Notes: generated by a model not told the origin, from the sequence alone. A stretch of DNA of 64,000 nt from Manihot esculenta (GCF_001659605.2 NC_035177.2:32504136-32568135); one strand, 5' to 3'; positions 34,701-46,225 are shown, numbered from the stretch's first letter. A program made the numbers and translations.

Positions 34701-36808
34701 TCTCTAATCTGACTGTCTAGCTCTCTCACATGAGCCAAATACCCCTGACATCCCCTCCTAAGCAACCTACGAGCCTGAAGAGATGAGATCAAACCTCTAG
34801 GTGTACCCCTCCTGTCTCCTCTGAAGACGACCTCTGATCCATCCTGACCTCTGAACCTGACTACCTTGTCCCTGCAGTCCAAGGTAGCGCCATGGGTAGA
34901 TAACCAGTCCATCCCTAGAATGACGTCAAAATCTGTCAACTCTAGAACCACAAGGTCGGCGGACATGCATCTCCCCTCAACAAAAACTGGACTACACTGA
35001 CAGACTGACTCTGCCACTGATGGATCACACTTGGATCCACTGACCCAGAGAGGACACTCTAACCCAGAGACCATCAATCCCAACCTCTCTACGGCCCTCG
35101 GAGCAATAAAAGAATGAGATGCACCAGGGTCCATTAATGCATACACATCAGAACACCCAATGACTAAATTACCTGCCACCACGGTGTTAGATGCATCTGC
35201 CTCCTGCTGTGTCATGGTGAAGATCCTTGCTGGAGCTGACGGACCCTCACCTCTGAACCCTGCTGAAGAAGAGGCTGACCCTCTCCCTCTGCCTCTGCCA
35301 CTGGCCTGTGTCATGGCTGGAGCTACTGGCTGTGCTACGCTACCAGAAGCTGTCTGCTGAGACTGTGTCACAAAAGCTGCTCTAGGACACTCTCGTGCCA
35401 TGTGTCCCTCCTGCCCACATCTGAAGCAGGCTGATGTCCCAACCAGACATACTCCTCTGTGTGGTCTCCCACATTTCTTGCATACTGCATTCTCTGCACC
35501 TGAGCTCGAGCCACTTCCTAATCCCAGACCTGACTTGATCTTGCTCCAGAACTTGTTCTTCTTAAACTTCTTGGTGGTACTGCCCCACCTCTTACTACCT
35601 GAGCTTAAGGAAGAAGGATCCACTTTTCCCCTACCTGGGGTTTTGGAACCAGAAGGTTGTGCTGCTGACTGTTTGACTTTTCCCTCGATGATAGCACTAG
35701 CCTCCATCCTCCTAGCCATGTCTACTATGGCATGAAAACTCTCTCTATCTGCTGACTGTATCAAGGAGGAATACCTGGAATGAAGCTTCATGATATACCT
35801 CCTTGACTTCTTCTGATCTGTATCAAGATTCTGCCCAGCAAATGGCAGCAACTCCATAAACCTGTCAGTATATTCATCTACACTCATGTCATCAGTTTGC
35901 CTCAACTGCTCAAATTCTATCATCTTCAATTCCCTTGAACTATCAGGGAAAGCCCACCCTGCAAATTCATTAGCAAACTCCTCCCATGATAGACTATCTA
36001 CCCTCGGTTTCACATAGCTCTTGAACCACTCACGGGCCTTCTTGCATTTTAGTGTGAACCCAGCCATCTGAATGGCTCTACTGTCATCCGCCCCTATCTC
36101 ATCTGTTATCGCCTTGACCCTCTCAAGGTACACAAACGGGTCATCACCGGTTTCAAACTGGGGAGCATCCAACTTCATATAATCAGTCATTCTGACCTTG
36201 CTCCCTCCAGATGAGCTAGGTTGAGGTATTTGGGTTTCTGGGACAGTAGGTGCTGCTGGTGGTGGAGGAGGTGCAACATTTTCTGTGGTAGGGTTTGCTG
36301 GATTTGGATGGTAGGGTGGTGGTGGATACATAGGATACTGTGGGTATGGTGGGTAATATGGTGGGTACGGCATCTGTGTGGGGTAAGGGTTAAAACTAGG
36401 GTAATCCGATGTACCTCCCATCGAATACCCGGGATTCTGTGAGAAAGGTGGGTAATGAGGTGGCTGAACAAAACCCGAGGCCTGAGTGCCTCCTTGGGAC
36501 TCTCCCATACCTTCCTCCGACATACTCATCCCCAAACTGCCATCCCTCCTCTGGTCCACATCCATGTCATCTCCCACATCTTCTGACATACCACCTTGAA
36601 CTGTTCCTCGTACTGATCTGCTTCTTCCCAGATCTAAAGACCTTCTAGGGTCTCTCACTGCTCGGTCCCTGTTGGACCTGCTAGACATTGCCCTAGGCAA
36701 TGCTGGAGGACGGGCGCTCATGCCCTCATCCTCAGGTGGTACTCCAGTCAATCTTGTTGATCGACGAGTTCCTCTCATTCTGTTTTCTGAAAACAACACA
36801 TAGCACAA
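31787..36808 (-). CDS. Gag-Pol polyprotein of the gypsy chromovirus
   Basis: The 1,673-residue single frame has no stop or shift. Domains in order are: a Pro/Tyr-rich N-terminus (residues 115-175); Gag (about 205-375); a CCHC knuckle [14 protein letters not shown] at 461-474; an aspartic protease with MDPGASHSF at 559-567; a reverse transcriptase with FIDD at 894-897; RNase H from FCDAS (1041) to about 1150; an integrase with its HHCC zinc site (H1260, H1267, C1297, C1300) and D1330, D1391 and E1427 (35 residues between the last two); and a chromodomain at about 1610-1673 ([20 protein letters not shown]...W). The protease has Pro in place of the usual Ser/Thr of DSG/DTG, a variant I recall as common in plant gypsy elements. 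A second Met at residue 11 (36778) may be the real start. Confidence 0.96.
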   Translation of the reverse strand: MCYVLFSENRMRGTRRSTRLTGVPPEDEGMSARPPALPRAMSSRSNRDRAVRDPRRSLDLGRSRSVRGTVQGGMSEDVGDDMDVDQRRDGSLGMSMSEEGMGESQGGTQASGFVQPPHYPPFSQNPGYSMGGTSDYPSFNPYPTQMPYPPYYPPYPQYPMYPPPPYHPNPANPTTENVAPPPPPAAPTVPETQIPQPSSSGGSKVRMTDYMKLDAPQFETGDDPFVYLERVKAITDEIGADDSRAIQMAGFTLKCKKAREWFKSYVKPRVDSLSWEEFANEFAGWAFPDSSRELKMIEFEQLRQTDDMSVDEYTDRFMELLPFAGQNLDTDQKKSRRYIMKLHSRYSSLIQSADRESFHAIVDMARRMEASAIIEGKVKQSAAQPSGSKTPGRGKVDPSSLSSGSKRWGSTTKKFKKNKFWSKIKSGLGLGSGSSSGAENAVCKKCGRPHRGVCLVGTSACFRCGQEGHMARECPRAAFVTQSQQTASGSVAQPVAPAMTQASGRGRGRGSASSSAGFRGEGPSAPARIFTMTQQEADASNTVVAGNLVIGCSDVYALMDPGASHSFIAPRAVERLGLMVSGLECPLWVSGSKCDPSVAESVCQCSPVFVEGRCMSADLVVLELTDFDVILGMDWLSTHGATLDCRDKVVRFRGQDGSEVVFRGDRRGTPRGLISSLQARRLLRRGCQGYLAHVRELDSQIREPAAVPVVNEFLDVFPDELLGLPPVREIEFEIELMPGTRPISIPPYRMAPAELKELKEQLQELVDKGFIRPSTSPWGAPVLFVRKKDGSLRLCIDYRQLNKVTTKNKYPLPRIDDLFDQLAGAGCFSKIDLRSGYHQLRIRKEDVPKTAFRTRYGHYEFLVMPFGLTNAPAAFMDLMNRVFRQYLDHFVIVFIDDILVYSRNAEEHAHHLRTVLQTLREHGLYAKFSKCEFWLRSISFLGHIVSENGIEVDPKKIEAVTNWPRPTSVTEIRSFLGLAGYYRRLVQDFSKIAAPLTRLTRKNQRFVWTDQCEESFEELKKRLTSAPVLALPTSNDDFTVFCDASRIGLGCVLMQNDRVIAYASRQLKRHELNYPTHDLEMAAVIFALKMWRHYLYGVKCEIFTDHKSLQHILSQRELNLRQRRWVELLSDYDCKIQYHPGKANVVVDALSRKSLGSLSHITAERRPVVKEFYKLMNEGLQLELSGTGALIAQMRVTPVFLEQVAQKQHEDPELVKIARTVQSGKDSEFRFDSKGILRYGNRLCVPDDIGLKGDIMREAHNARYSVHPGATKMYQDLKRVYWWPAMKRKVAQFVSACEVCQRVKLEHQKSAGMLNPLPIPEWKWENIAMDFVVGLPAASNRLDSIWVIVDRLTKSAHFIPVRSNYSVDKLAQVYVDEIVRLHGVPVSIVSDRGPQFTSRFWRSLQNAMGTRLDFSTAFHPQTDGQSERTIQTIEDMLRMCVLDFGGSWRQHLPLVEFAYNNSHHASIGMAPYEALYGRKCRSPVCWEEVGERSLAGPELVEITSRVVPIIRERIKTAASRQKSYADVRRRQLEFQEGDLVLLKVSPMKGVVRFGKKGKLAPRYIGPFEVLQKIGNVSYKLDLPTSMARIHPVFHVSMLRKLVSDPGKVLSEPDVEIQEDLTYVEQSVRILDTQIRKLRNKEIPMVKVLWNHHNIEECTWETRESMLQQYPHLF

Positions 36809-37031
36809 ACATCAGCATCATATGGTTCATGTGGGCACACATGAACCCTCATCACATAAACATCATTCATATCATAGCATCAATGCACATGTGTATCTTC
36901 ATGGCATTTCACATCATCATACAAGACAGGACTCCATATCCTATCCTAGTGGACATGATCTTTCCTATTGTGCTTGACCTTCTATAACATCTATGAGCCC
37001 GACACTCTAGGACCGATCCTATGAACCTAGG

Positions 37032-37043
37032 GCTCTGATACCA
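37032..37043 (-). other. Primer binding site (initiator tRNA-Met type)
   Basis: The minus strand reads TGGTATCAGAGC three bases inside the 5' LTR. This is complementary to the 3' end of plant initiator tRNA-Met and is the usual primer site for this type of element. Confidence 0.92.
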
Positions 37044-37046
37044 CTC

Positions 37047-39301
37047 TGTAACAGCCCGAAAATCCGGACCGCTACCGGCGCTAGGATCCAGATCGGCATA
37101 AGGCCGCCGGGAACCGTAGCAAGCCTGACATAACCTGTAATCCTGTTTAATCCCATACATGATCAACAATACTCATAAACCTGTAAACATTCTCATATAA
37201 CAACCAAGCTTAACCTGTACATAAACATAAACATAACATAAACCTCCACTGGAGCCCTCATCAAAATGCTCCAATGGGGTATCTCATCATACATAAGCTT
37301 GGCTGAAACATAACCTCATATCTCATATCATAAAGACCATGTACATACAAGTGGGATTAACAATCTGTATTGGTCAAGCACAACTCTATCCTCAATATTC
37401 AAATTACAAAACATAACTTAAAACACTTTTACATTACATCATAATACAATTGTCATGTCCACAATCTAACTATTACATAAACATATCTTCCATACTCTGG
37501 CTAACCTCCTGATCTACCCTGCACCTGCACATCTGGGGTTAGGGGAGAGGGGTGAGCTATAAAGCCCAGTGAGCAGAATAGAGAAAACATATATTAAATA
37601 TTTCATGCTTCCATGAAATGCAACACATCACAAACATATCACATAAGGATGGTATTGTCACCTATAGTCCTCAACATAGTCCAATTGTGCCAGGGGCGTA
37701 GAATGGGCCTCACTGGTCTTTCTCTTACATACATAACATAACATAACATTCCAATATGCCAGGGGCGTAGAATGGGCCTCACTGGTCTTTCTCTTAACAT
37801 AGTCCAGGGGCGTAGAATGGGCCTCACTGGCAATCCATACCGTATCATCATCATATCATACCATAGGAGGACTAGAGGATCATCCAATAGCCAATCCGCA
37901 TCCACATCATATTATGCAATGCAACATATTCGTGAATACTAATGCAAACAACCTAAAATATCACATGGCATATATGATGCATGAACATGCTCCAAAAAGT
38001 TATATTTCATTTATTTAAAAACTTAAGGTTTATTCCACTCACCTCTGGCTGAAGCTCTACAGACTCTGAAGCAGCTGTCTCACTGCTGAGGTCCTCGGTT
38101 CCTCGGGTCCGAACCTACACAGGTGGACTCCAATGAGGGACCAAACATACATAAACATAACTCTAATAAACTCCCCAAAAACCCCCTAAAACATCAGGAA
38201 AACATCACATAAAAACATGCAAGAAATGGCTGAACAGGGCACTTTCGGCGGCAGGTTCGGCGGCCGAAAGTCCTGGACAGATCCGAAAGTCAGGCACTTT
38301 CGGCGGCACCTTCGGCGGCCGAAAGTCCCAGACAGAGACGAAAGTCTCTTTTCGGGGGCAACTTCGGCAGCCGAATGCTGCCTCCACAAAGGGGGTTCGG
38401 CGGCCGAACCTGAGCTTCTTCCGAAGGGCAGAAACTCAGCTCCTCTATGCACATTTTGCCTCCCAAGCTCAAATCATGCAAAAACTAGTTCTAAAACATG
38501 CATACATATCATACATTTCACCTAGGGGTCTCAAACTAGCATATACCCCAACTACAACACTTCAAACACACAAAAATCAACATACATTGTTCATCAAAAC
38601 ATCAAAACCCATAAACTCATCAACAAGCCTAAACATGCATCTCTACCCATAAAACAACTTAAAACTTACTTAAAACATACAATGAGCTTAAGATCGGCTC
38701 TTACCTCTTGAAGATCGAGAGAGAGACGACCTAAACTCGGAGATCCAAGCAAATGGGCTCCCGAGTTTCCAAAGCTCCAAAACTTGGTTTAAATGCTCAA
38801 AACTTGCAATGTGAGTTTAAAACTCAAGAAAAATGGAAGAGATTTGGAGGAAGAATACAAGATTTGCAAAGGGAAGGTCGGAAGCTCACTATGGCCGAAA
38901 ATGGGAGAAAGCTCGCCCATTTCGGCTAAGTGCCCCTTTTATAGGTGGCTGGCCAGGCCACGTTCGGGGGCCGAATGTGCCTCCGCATCCATGCAATGTT
39001 CGGCGACCGAACTTGACTTTTGGCGGCCGAACCTGGACTTCCCTAACTCATGCTTTCGGGGGCCTAACGTGCCTCCAAAACGAATGCATGTTCGGCGGCC
39101 GAACTTGGCTTTCGGCGGCCGAACCTGGGTTTTCCTCCAAAGACTTTTCATGCAAAAACTCATTTTATTTAATACTTAAAAATCATAAAACACATTAAAA
39201 CATTTTTATAAAACATGATTCTACCCTTCTAGAGGTCTCCGACATCCGAGATTCCACAGGACAGTAGGAATTCCGATACCGGAGTCTAGCCGGGTATTAC
39301 A
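37047..39301 (-). repeat. LTR of the complete gypsy element (5' LTR)
   Basis: It is identical in length to the other LTR (2,255 bp) and differs at about 11 single positions, mainly C/T transitions, several in CpG contexts within the GGCGGCC motifs. On the minus strand it precedes the primer binding site, so it acts as the promoter LTR. Confidence 0.96.
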
Positions 39302-39306
39302 ATGAT

Positions 39307-39577
39307 CTTGCTATATAAAAGTTTTAAGTTAAGATATGTTTGTACTGAAGCATTTGATGATAACTCTAGTATGGGTTTATGTTTTCAAGTTATGTATATT
39401 TGTACATGTTTGAGTTTTGGTTCACATTATGAAAATGTTATATATATATATTTTTAAGATTATATAGGAGTTGTATAAGATATAACAGGATGTATAGTAG
39501 GTTTACTATAAGCTCTAATGACCTTAAGTCGATTTAAATCGTAGCACCAATAGCAGTACAATTTCTAGGTCATTACA
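39307..39577 (+). mobile_element. Old gypsy solo LTR, right piece
   Basis: Starting directly after the ATGAT duplication, this piece contains the expected LTR tail: TATAACAGGATGTATAGTAGG, then TTAAGTCGATTTAAATC, ending AGGTCATTACA. The same order occurs at the ends of the LTRs at 14230-14316 and 28300-28397. Confidence 0.75.
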
Positions 39578-39734
39578 TTTCTAATAGACTCTCATCAATG
39601 ATTGCCAATTGTTCCTAATGAAGTTTCACGTTTTGCTATTATTTTGGTCCTAGGTGGCTTTGGCCCTGGTTTTCGGTGGAGTTGAGGCTGACTCAAAGAT
39701 GGCTTTGGAAGATGGTTATGGGTTAGGTGTGGTG

Positions 39735-40415
39735 TTAGAAAAATTTAGAGTATAAATAAATCAAACTGTTTGTGAGTTATTCGAGATTCGACTGGATAAA
39801 ATTTCAATTGAATTGGAATCAATTTCGAAACAAATCAAATTTAATCTTAGTTTTTATACTCATTTAGTAAATGAGTCAAATTTGAGCTCCATAATATTCA
39901 ACTCGTTAAATCTCGTTTGTTCGACTTTTTTCTAAATTCATGAGCAAGTTCACCAACATATTTATGAATAATTTTATTAAGTAAGTTGAGATTAATGTTA
40001 TAAGAGAATTAAACTCAAATTTTATATTAAATTTCATGAGTCAAATATAGATTTTTTAAAATACAGTTTTAAGTAATTTAATTATACTTTTAAAATTTAT
40101 AAAAATTTAAATTATTAATATTTAAAAGCTCTCTTTTATAAATTTATAAAATAATTTGTATATATATTTATTTAATTAAAATTATTTAATTTAAAATTAA
40201 AATTTATTATATTTTTAAATAAATTAAATTATTCATAAATTATTTAAAATTAAACTCTATAAAAATTTAACTTATCTAAATTTATTTATTAAATGAATCA
40301 AATTTAAATTTATTAATATTTAATTTCAATTTAAAATAAAAACAACTCAAATTCAATTAAATTTAAATTCTTCAAAAAGCTCGAATTTACTTTTTTTTTT
40401 TTTTTTACACTCCAA
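39735..40415. repeat. Decayed relative of the TGTAAATGAA MITE family
   Basis: The order of motifs follows 8365-9064: GAGTATAAATAAATCAAACTG, GTGAGTTATTCGAGATTCG, AAATGAGTCAAATTTGAGCTCC, TCATGAGC, and finally TTTTTTACACTCC. C-to-T and G-to-A changes have removed most CTCGAG motifs. It lies in reach of, but is not nested in, the gypsy elements. Confidence 0.6.
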
Positions 40416-40946
40416 AATAAATCAGTGCTTTAGTAAAGGGGCCGGGAATCTCGGAGAGCTTGAAGAGGAATATTCAATGGGGCCACTCTATGCTTCAGTC
40501 AAAAGCGAGTCTCGTTGACATTCCCTGCCCATGATTAAAAGTCAGAATTCTGTCTCTCAGAGGCTATGAGCAAGTGGAGATAGATAGCCCCACTCCCCAT
40601 TGTAATTGTATATATATTAAAAATACTTTTCAAAATATTAATTTTTAAAAAGTATTGATATAAATAATAATCGTAATATAATTTAAAATTTTTAAAATAA
40701 AAAATTAATAATTCTATTTCTCGTAATTAAAAAAATGCAATTTACGAAATCCTATCTAAGTAAATTACTTCACTATATAAAAAATAGAATATTTTACATC
40801 TTAATAAATTAATTTAATAGTGTAAATTAAATAAGAAAATTTTTTAATACTTTTTAGAAAAGTTATATCTCTAATTTATTTACCTCAATCAAAGGTAAAA
40901 GTCTTGAAAGTATTATTGAGTTGAATCGATATGCTGAAAGTTGAAA

Positions 40947-40970
40947 ATAATAATAATAATAATAATAATA
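40947..40970. repeat. (ATA)n microsatellite
   Basis: Eight uninterrupted ATA trinucleotides in AT-rich intergenic DNA. Confidence 0.9.
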
Positions 40971-41499
40971 GACAATCGATGAAAAATTCTATACTTTTAA
41001 GTTTTTATAATATAATTTTTATTAATTAAATTTTAATATTTTAAAATTATTTTGAATGCACTTATTTTTATATAAAATTATCACATTATTATCATACTAT
41101 ATTACCAAAATTTAGAGTTACCTATGTTATTGGAGGCTAATAAAATTTGTTAAGTCAACCTTCTACTCCGTTAATTGTAAATTACTTTTTTATATTATTA
41201 TTATTTTTAAATTTTTATTTATAATTTCAAAATAATAATTTATTTTGATTTTATTAAAATAATTTTTTACCGACTTTTTTAACATATATGTTATATTTAT
41301 GATCTAGCATCATCTTAAAACTATTGTTAAAAAAAATAATATTATTAAATATATTACTCATGAAATATTAAAAATTAATTTAAAATAATATTTAACATAA
41401 TTTATTTTAAAAATATAGACTAATAAAATAATTTTTTTAAGATGTTTTTTCTAAACTGCTTTTTTACCCTTAAGAATGATGGCAATCAGATTTTTTTAT

Positions 41500-41900
41500 A
41501 AGGTTTTCCCTTACTTCAGGTGTTTGCAAACTGGACATGGATGAGAAAGTTTATTTTCTCTCTCTCCTAGCTCATTTTTATATTACATGTGCTAATTGTA
41601 ATCTGCCTCGTGTTTTTTGCTGTTTTCTGTAAGGCTTTGTTTAAGTTTACTTCGTTTCTCCCTAGATCTTCAATGTGTCCTCCATAGCCTTTGACAATTG
41701 ATTCCTCTAGAAACAAGAAGCGACACAGGATCAGATGTGTACCGGATTTGAAGACGGATCAGTCTAGTCAGATATCTAGTTAGAGTTTTGTTTATTTTGG
41801 ACTTTTATGTTTGGCTTTAGAGACTTCCAAATGTTTTTGGCCCTCTGAGTGGGCTGTATTATTTTTATCTTCTGCTTGAATTTTCCATTATTATTATTAT
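41500..41900 (+). mobile_element. LINE-like 3' end remnant
   Basis: The end of the segment reads GGCCCTCTGAGTGGGCTG, then TATTATTTTTATC, then CTGCTTGAATTTTCCATTATTATT. This resembles the 3' untranslated region of plant LINE elements, with a simple-repeat tail. No reverse transcriptase is left, so it is 5'-truncated. Confidence 0.45.
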
Positions 41901-42039
41901 AATTTCAAAATTACAACTATTTTATCTCCATAATTATTTATAAAAAAATAATTAATTATTTACATGAATCTATAATATAAAATTATAATGGCACCTAATA
42001 AAACGTCATGCATTTAAATTCATCTGTTTTATTGATTCA

Positions 42040-42372
42040 AAAAAAAATTCATCTGTTTTATGAAAAATATTTTTTTAAAAAATATTTTTTATATTTTCTG
42101 ATCTTAAGATTCAGAAAATTTAATAAATAGAAAATAGTTTCTAGATAAAAAAAATAAATCATTTTTAAAAAATGACTTCTAGAAGACAAGTTATTTTTTA
42201 CCCACCAAAACTTTATTAAAATATATAAAATTTTTAATAAATTTTATTTTTTAAATAATTTTATTTTTAAAATTAAAATTAAATAAAAAAATAAATTATC
42301 TTATTGAAAAATATTTTTTATAAAAATTTCTTTCTAAATATAAATTCTTTTTTATAAATAAATGGAGATTTA
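42040..42372. repeat. AT-rich dispersed repeat, copy 3
   Basis: It starts CTGTTTTATGAAAAATATTT and ends TTATAAATAAATGGAGATTT, with GAAAATAGTTTCTAGA and AAAAATATTTTTTATA between. This matches the order seen in copies 1 and 2. It lies just upstream of the exonuclease gene. Confidence 0.5.
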
Positions 42373-42623
42373 CCATAAGATTTATATAGATTTGGTGTAA
42401 ATAGTTCGGATAAAATTATCCAACTGTAGAGGTGAAAGAATCACGGAATGGAGCAGTGGACCCCAAGCTTTTGGATTACAACGAATGTCACCACGATGCA
42501 ACCATTTATAATAAAAGTAAGAAAGGCTCAAAAATCAGGTAACATGTGTGGACTTGACGATTCCCCCTCTTGCTGCAACTTGGAATATTTCTTTTTTTTT
42601 ACTCTTTTTTTTTTTTTTCCTGC

Positions 42624-42633
42624 TGATATAAAT
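42624..42633 (+). promoter_or_regulatory. Possible TATA element of the exonuclease-like gene
   Basis: GATATAAATG lies about 90 bases before the ATG at 42720, a suitable distance for a short leader. It is a weak match and no other element was confirmed. Confidence 0.3.
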
Positions 42634-42719
42634 GCGATGCCTGCATTCTTCAACTCGTCAACTCATTTCTCTTGCCTACCTAAATTTTCAAGATTTGCAC
42701 TACTGCTTCCACAACTCTC

Positions 42720-45026
42720 ATGGACTCTAGAAATGAGTCATCTGAGACTTTAAGGTGCTCTTTCCCTCTCCTTCTCTCTCTCTCTCATTTCTTGGCACAC
42801 AGTTTTATCTCACATCAATTAGATATGTAGGTAATGTGAACTTAAAAGTAAATTTTTCTCTAAATTAGCTAGATTTTGGAGATAAATTAGGCCGGTTCGA
42901 TTTTTTTATCATACTATAAAAGTTTTCAAATTTCATACTCTAACATATTAAAATTTTTCAGTATCGATTGGAGATTCTGATACTAAGTTAAATTTAATTA
43001 AGGAAAAAAGTATTTAAAACTTTATAAAAAAGACATTATCTTACCATAAATCGATGTGGGATTAAACAAAGATGAGTTATATTATAAGAATAGCTCTTTC
43101 TATTTGAAATATTATACTGCAACCGGTGAAAAATTTCACCACGGATGAGGGTTCTCGACATGCATGCATGATCCCAATGATGCTATATGTATAGTGCATG
43201 ACTATAATAGTACCACATGCAGGAACAAGTGTGCAGCTTGCTTCAGACAATTCAACAGAATGGAGCACTTAGTGGAGCACATGAGAATCTCCTATCATTC
43301 TGTTCATGAACCCATGTGTGGAATCTGTAAGAAACACTGCAGATCCTTTGAATCCTTAAGGGAACATCTTATAGGTAAACTTCAATCATAAATTCTCCTC
43401 ACTCGTATAATCTCCAGTTTTCTCTCATTACAAGGGTTTTTAATATCAAGGGTCTAATTTGTTAATTTCTACAGGGCCACTGCCTAAACAAGAATGCAAA
43501 AATATCTTCAGTATCCGAGGATGTAAATTTTGCTTGAACATCTTTGATAGCTACAGTTCTCGCATGATTCATCAAGAAAGATGCCAGCTATCAAATCTTA
43601 GTACTGTATGAATCATCTTCACCCTTGTGAATTATTGTTATTACACTTCCATATTAATTAATGATGAAACCCCTTTTGCTAATTTCCCTAATTGGTTTTG
43701 TTGTTTTTTTGTAGGGACTAATTGCTCGCATGTCTAGTTTAGGACTGCGAGACCACCTCATGATCGACAATGGCTACGCAGTAGGTAATCAAGTAGTTGC
43801 TCTGGCATGCAAAATGGTAGGAGGAGGCAGTGATGGCTCTCTAGACCTTTGTGGAAGGGTTTGCCTCATTGATGAGAATGAAAATATTATCTTCCACACT
43901 TATGTCAAACCACCAATTCCAGTGACCAATTACAGGTATTGATTTTAACTTAGTCATGTTAGAGTCATCTTTGCACTTATAAACTTTCGAATTTAAGTCT
44001 CAATCGGAGCTAAATAAAAAAAAAAAAAAAAAAAAGAAAATTATCAAGAGTCTTTGATCGATTCTTGCAAAACTTTGCAGGTATGAAAGCACAGGGATTC
44101 GGCCCGAGTACCTGAGGGATGCAATGCCATTGAAGATGGTTCAATCTAAGATTCAGAACTTCCTTTGCAATGGTGAACCAATGTGGAAAATTCGACCCAG
44201 GGGAGGAAAAGCAAGGATTCTTGTTGGTCATGGTTTGGACCATGATCTTGACCGTCTTCAACTAGAATATCCAGCTGTAATGATCAGGTAATAAAGGTCC
44301 TCCCGACAGCTAAAAGTTTCACCCTGTTTCCTTATAGCTCTCTCCCTAGCAATTATAAAGTAAAGCGGTTATATCAAGTAGGATTAACTATACAGTACAA
44401 ATTAAAGATAGACAACTATATAAATATAACCTAGTATAAATGAGTAAACCCTAATAATTTTTTTTCAAAAAAAAAAACTATTTTTATATAATTATTTATT
44501 TGTTATTGACTTATTATACTATATAGACAATTTTATATGATATAATGGCTTTTACGGTATAATTTTTTCTCACTCTTCTTTTTTTTGAATTGTTTTGAGA
44601 AACCCGTTAATATAAAAGCACCTTGGATGGATTCCATTACAGGGATACAGCAAAATATCCTCCATTGATGAAAACAAGCAAGCTCAGCAACTCACTCAAA
44701 TACCTAACTCAGGCCTATCTTGGGTATGTATTATCTTTTTTTTTTTTTCCCTTCTACATGTTTAGTGTGCCTAAAAGTTTTTAACGCACAGATATGACAT
44801 TCAAACTGGCATACAAGATCCATATGAGGATTGTGTTGCAACAATGAGACTTTACATGAGAATGAGATATCAGCGACATGCAGTAGAAGCTTACCCATTT
44901 GCTTCAGACCCACAAAATCGAAACAATTTTGCTTCATGGAGGCAAGCTGAGCTTGAAAGGGTGAGCCCAGAAGAATTGCTTGCAATATCAAGGTCTGATT
45001 ACTATTGTTGGTGCTTGGATTCTTAG
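42720..45026 (+). CDS. Zinc-finger DEDD exonuclease-like protein (REX4/ISG20 fold)
   Basis: Seven coding exons join in frame with GT-AG introns to 353 residues: 42720-42754, 43223-43374, 43475-43605, 43715-43935, 44081-44287, 44643-44723 and 44792-45026. The start MDSRNESSETLR is split after codon 11. The N-terminus has Cys/His fingers: CAAC...HLVEH, CGICKKHC...H and CKFC...H...C. The exonuclease-like domain starts near residue 130. Its Exo I motif reads VALACKMVG, where active family members have A-L-D-C-E-M-V-G. Both metal-binding acids are therefore Ala137 and Lys139. Exo II (GHGLDHDLDRL) keeps Asp, and Exo III reads IQDPYEDCVATMRLY without the usual His. As I recall, Arabidopsis At3g27970 has the same substitutions, so this looks like a conserved family with altered or lost nuclease activity. 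It might bind nucleic acid. Confidence 0.9.
44009..44041 (+). repeat. Poly-A tract in intron 4 of the exonuclease-like gene
   Basis: About 27 bases of nearly pure A lie between exons four and five, a possible retroposon tail or slippage tract. It does not touch the splice sites. Confidence 0.8.
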
Positions 45027-45754
45027 AGGAAATGGATGTTAATTCCTACAGGAACCAACTTAATTCATCAACACACATGATTTATGTACGTGTGTTGACC
45101 ATTGGAAACAAGGACTTGAGAACTATCCAATACTTAAGATAGCTAGGAAGAATAATTAATAAGTTGGAGATATATGATGTATGTGTTTCCATTAGCTACT
45201 TAGTACTTACAGTGTAGTAGTGTCATTTAAAACTAAATTTATATAAGCTGCTTAAAAATAAATGGAATCCAACTTATTTATTGGCTGAATTCATGTGATT
45301 TTTCCATTTCAATCTGTACCTAGCTAGCCTGGTTTAGTTCATGATTCTTAATTCCTTATTTGTGAGAGGAAGAATAATGGGATATGCCTTATTACAGTAA
45401 CGCTACACAATAGGTAAAGAAAGTTTGAGACGTGGGTTTTGGCATACTTAATTATACAGCTGAGGAAATTAGGGTTTTGTTGGGATAATTATTGGAGTCC
45501 ACTGCTAATAAAATAGGTTTAAGACATGCCCTATATAATAAGATAATAGTAACGTTTTAAAAATTATTTTATCTGTTTTCATTAGTATGATACAAGACAA
45601 TAATTTATATATATTTTTATATTAAAATTAAAAAAAACAGTTAAAATTATAATTTTATTAAATATAAATAAACTATTTATTTAAAATATATTATTATATG
45701 CAATGAAATTTAATTTTATTTATAATAATTTTAAATTTTTATTATTAAGGTAAC

Positions 45755-45960
45755 AAATTTAAACGGTTGCCTTAGTGGTGGTTTTGCTGGCTTTTGTTTA
45801 CTGTTGTTGAGTTTTGTAAGGGTGATTTGAGTCGTCTAGGGTACTATTCTGTCCCAGCTAGAATAGTACCATTAGCTGTATCTTTGAGAATATTCAATGG
45901 TAGATCTTGAAATCAATTTTTCCTAATTCTTTGTGCAATGAAATATTTTTACAAAAAAAT
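45755..45960 (+). mobile_element. Short LINE- or SINE-like 3' end with hairpin
   Basis: This is a less AT-rich segment ending CAATGAAATATTTTTACAAAAAAAT, like a retroposon tail. It contains a perfect 11-bp stem with a 9-base loop (GGTACTATTCT at 45840-45850, AGAATAGTACC at 45860-45870). Confidence 0.4.
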
Positions 45961-46192
45961 AATAATTTTATAATTATTGATATGATATTGGAGCATGAAC
46001 TTTAAAAATATAATTGCGAGTATTTTCATGAATATGTTTAATTTTATTAATATAATATTAATTAAATTTAAATAAAATATTCATATAATTAAATAATTAA
46101 ATTAAAAAATTTTAAATAACAATAAATTTGTAATTAAAAAAACATAGTAGAAATAGTTTAGAAGGTATTAATATTCCTCCTCTTTCCACATT

Positions 46193-46193
46193 T

Positions 46194-46218
<25 letters not shown>
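46193..46218. repeat. (TA)n microsatellite
   Basis: An uninterrupted TA run of 26 bases in intergenic DNA. Confidence 0.9.

Positions 46219-46225
<7 letters not shown>

Larger units (their letters stand above)
29424..39301 (-). mobile_element. Complete Ty3/gypsy chromovirus (Tekay/Del-like) retrotransposon
   Basis: This 9,878-bp element has two 2,255-bp LTRs, an iMet-type primer binding site, a purine tract and one intact 1,673-codon Gag-Pol frame on the minus strand. Perfect target duplications ATGAT flank it (29419-29423 and 39302-39306). The C-terminal chromodomain and the large LTRs point to the Tekay/Del group. By eye I count about 11 substitutions and no indels between the LTRs (about 0.5%). 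At commonly used plant rates that would be a few hundred thousand years or less. It could still be competent for movement. Confidence 0.96.
39578..42447. other. Intergenic DNA with decayed repeats
   Basis: No cellular gene is seen. It contains an old MITE relative (39735-40415), a GC-richer island without recognised coding (about 40430-40610), an ATA microsatellite (40947-40970), a LINE-like 3' end (about 41500-41900) and an AT-rich repeat (42040-42372). The remainder is AT-rich and featureless. Confidence 0.45.

Noticed and set aside
36187..36471. His/Pro-rich frames overlapping the Gag region
   Set aside because: These are shadow frames of the proline/tyrosine-rich Gag N-terminus.
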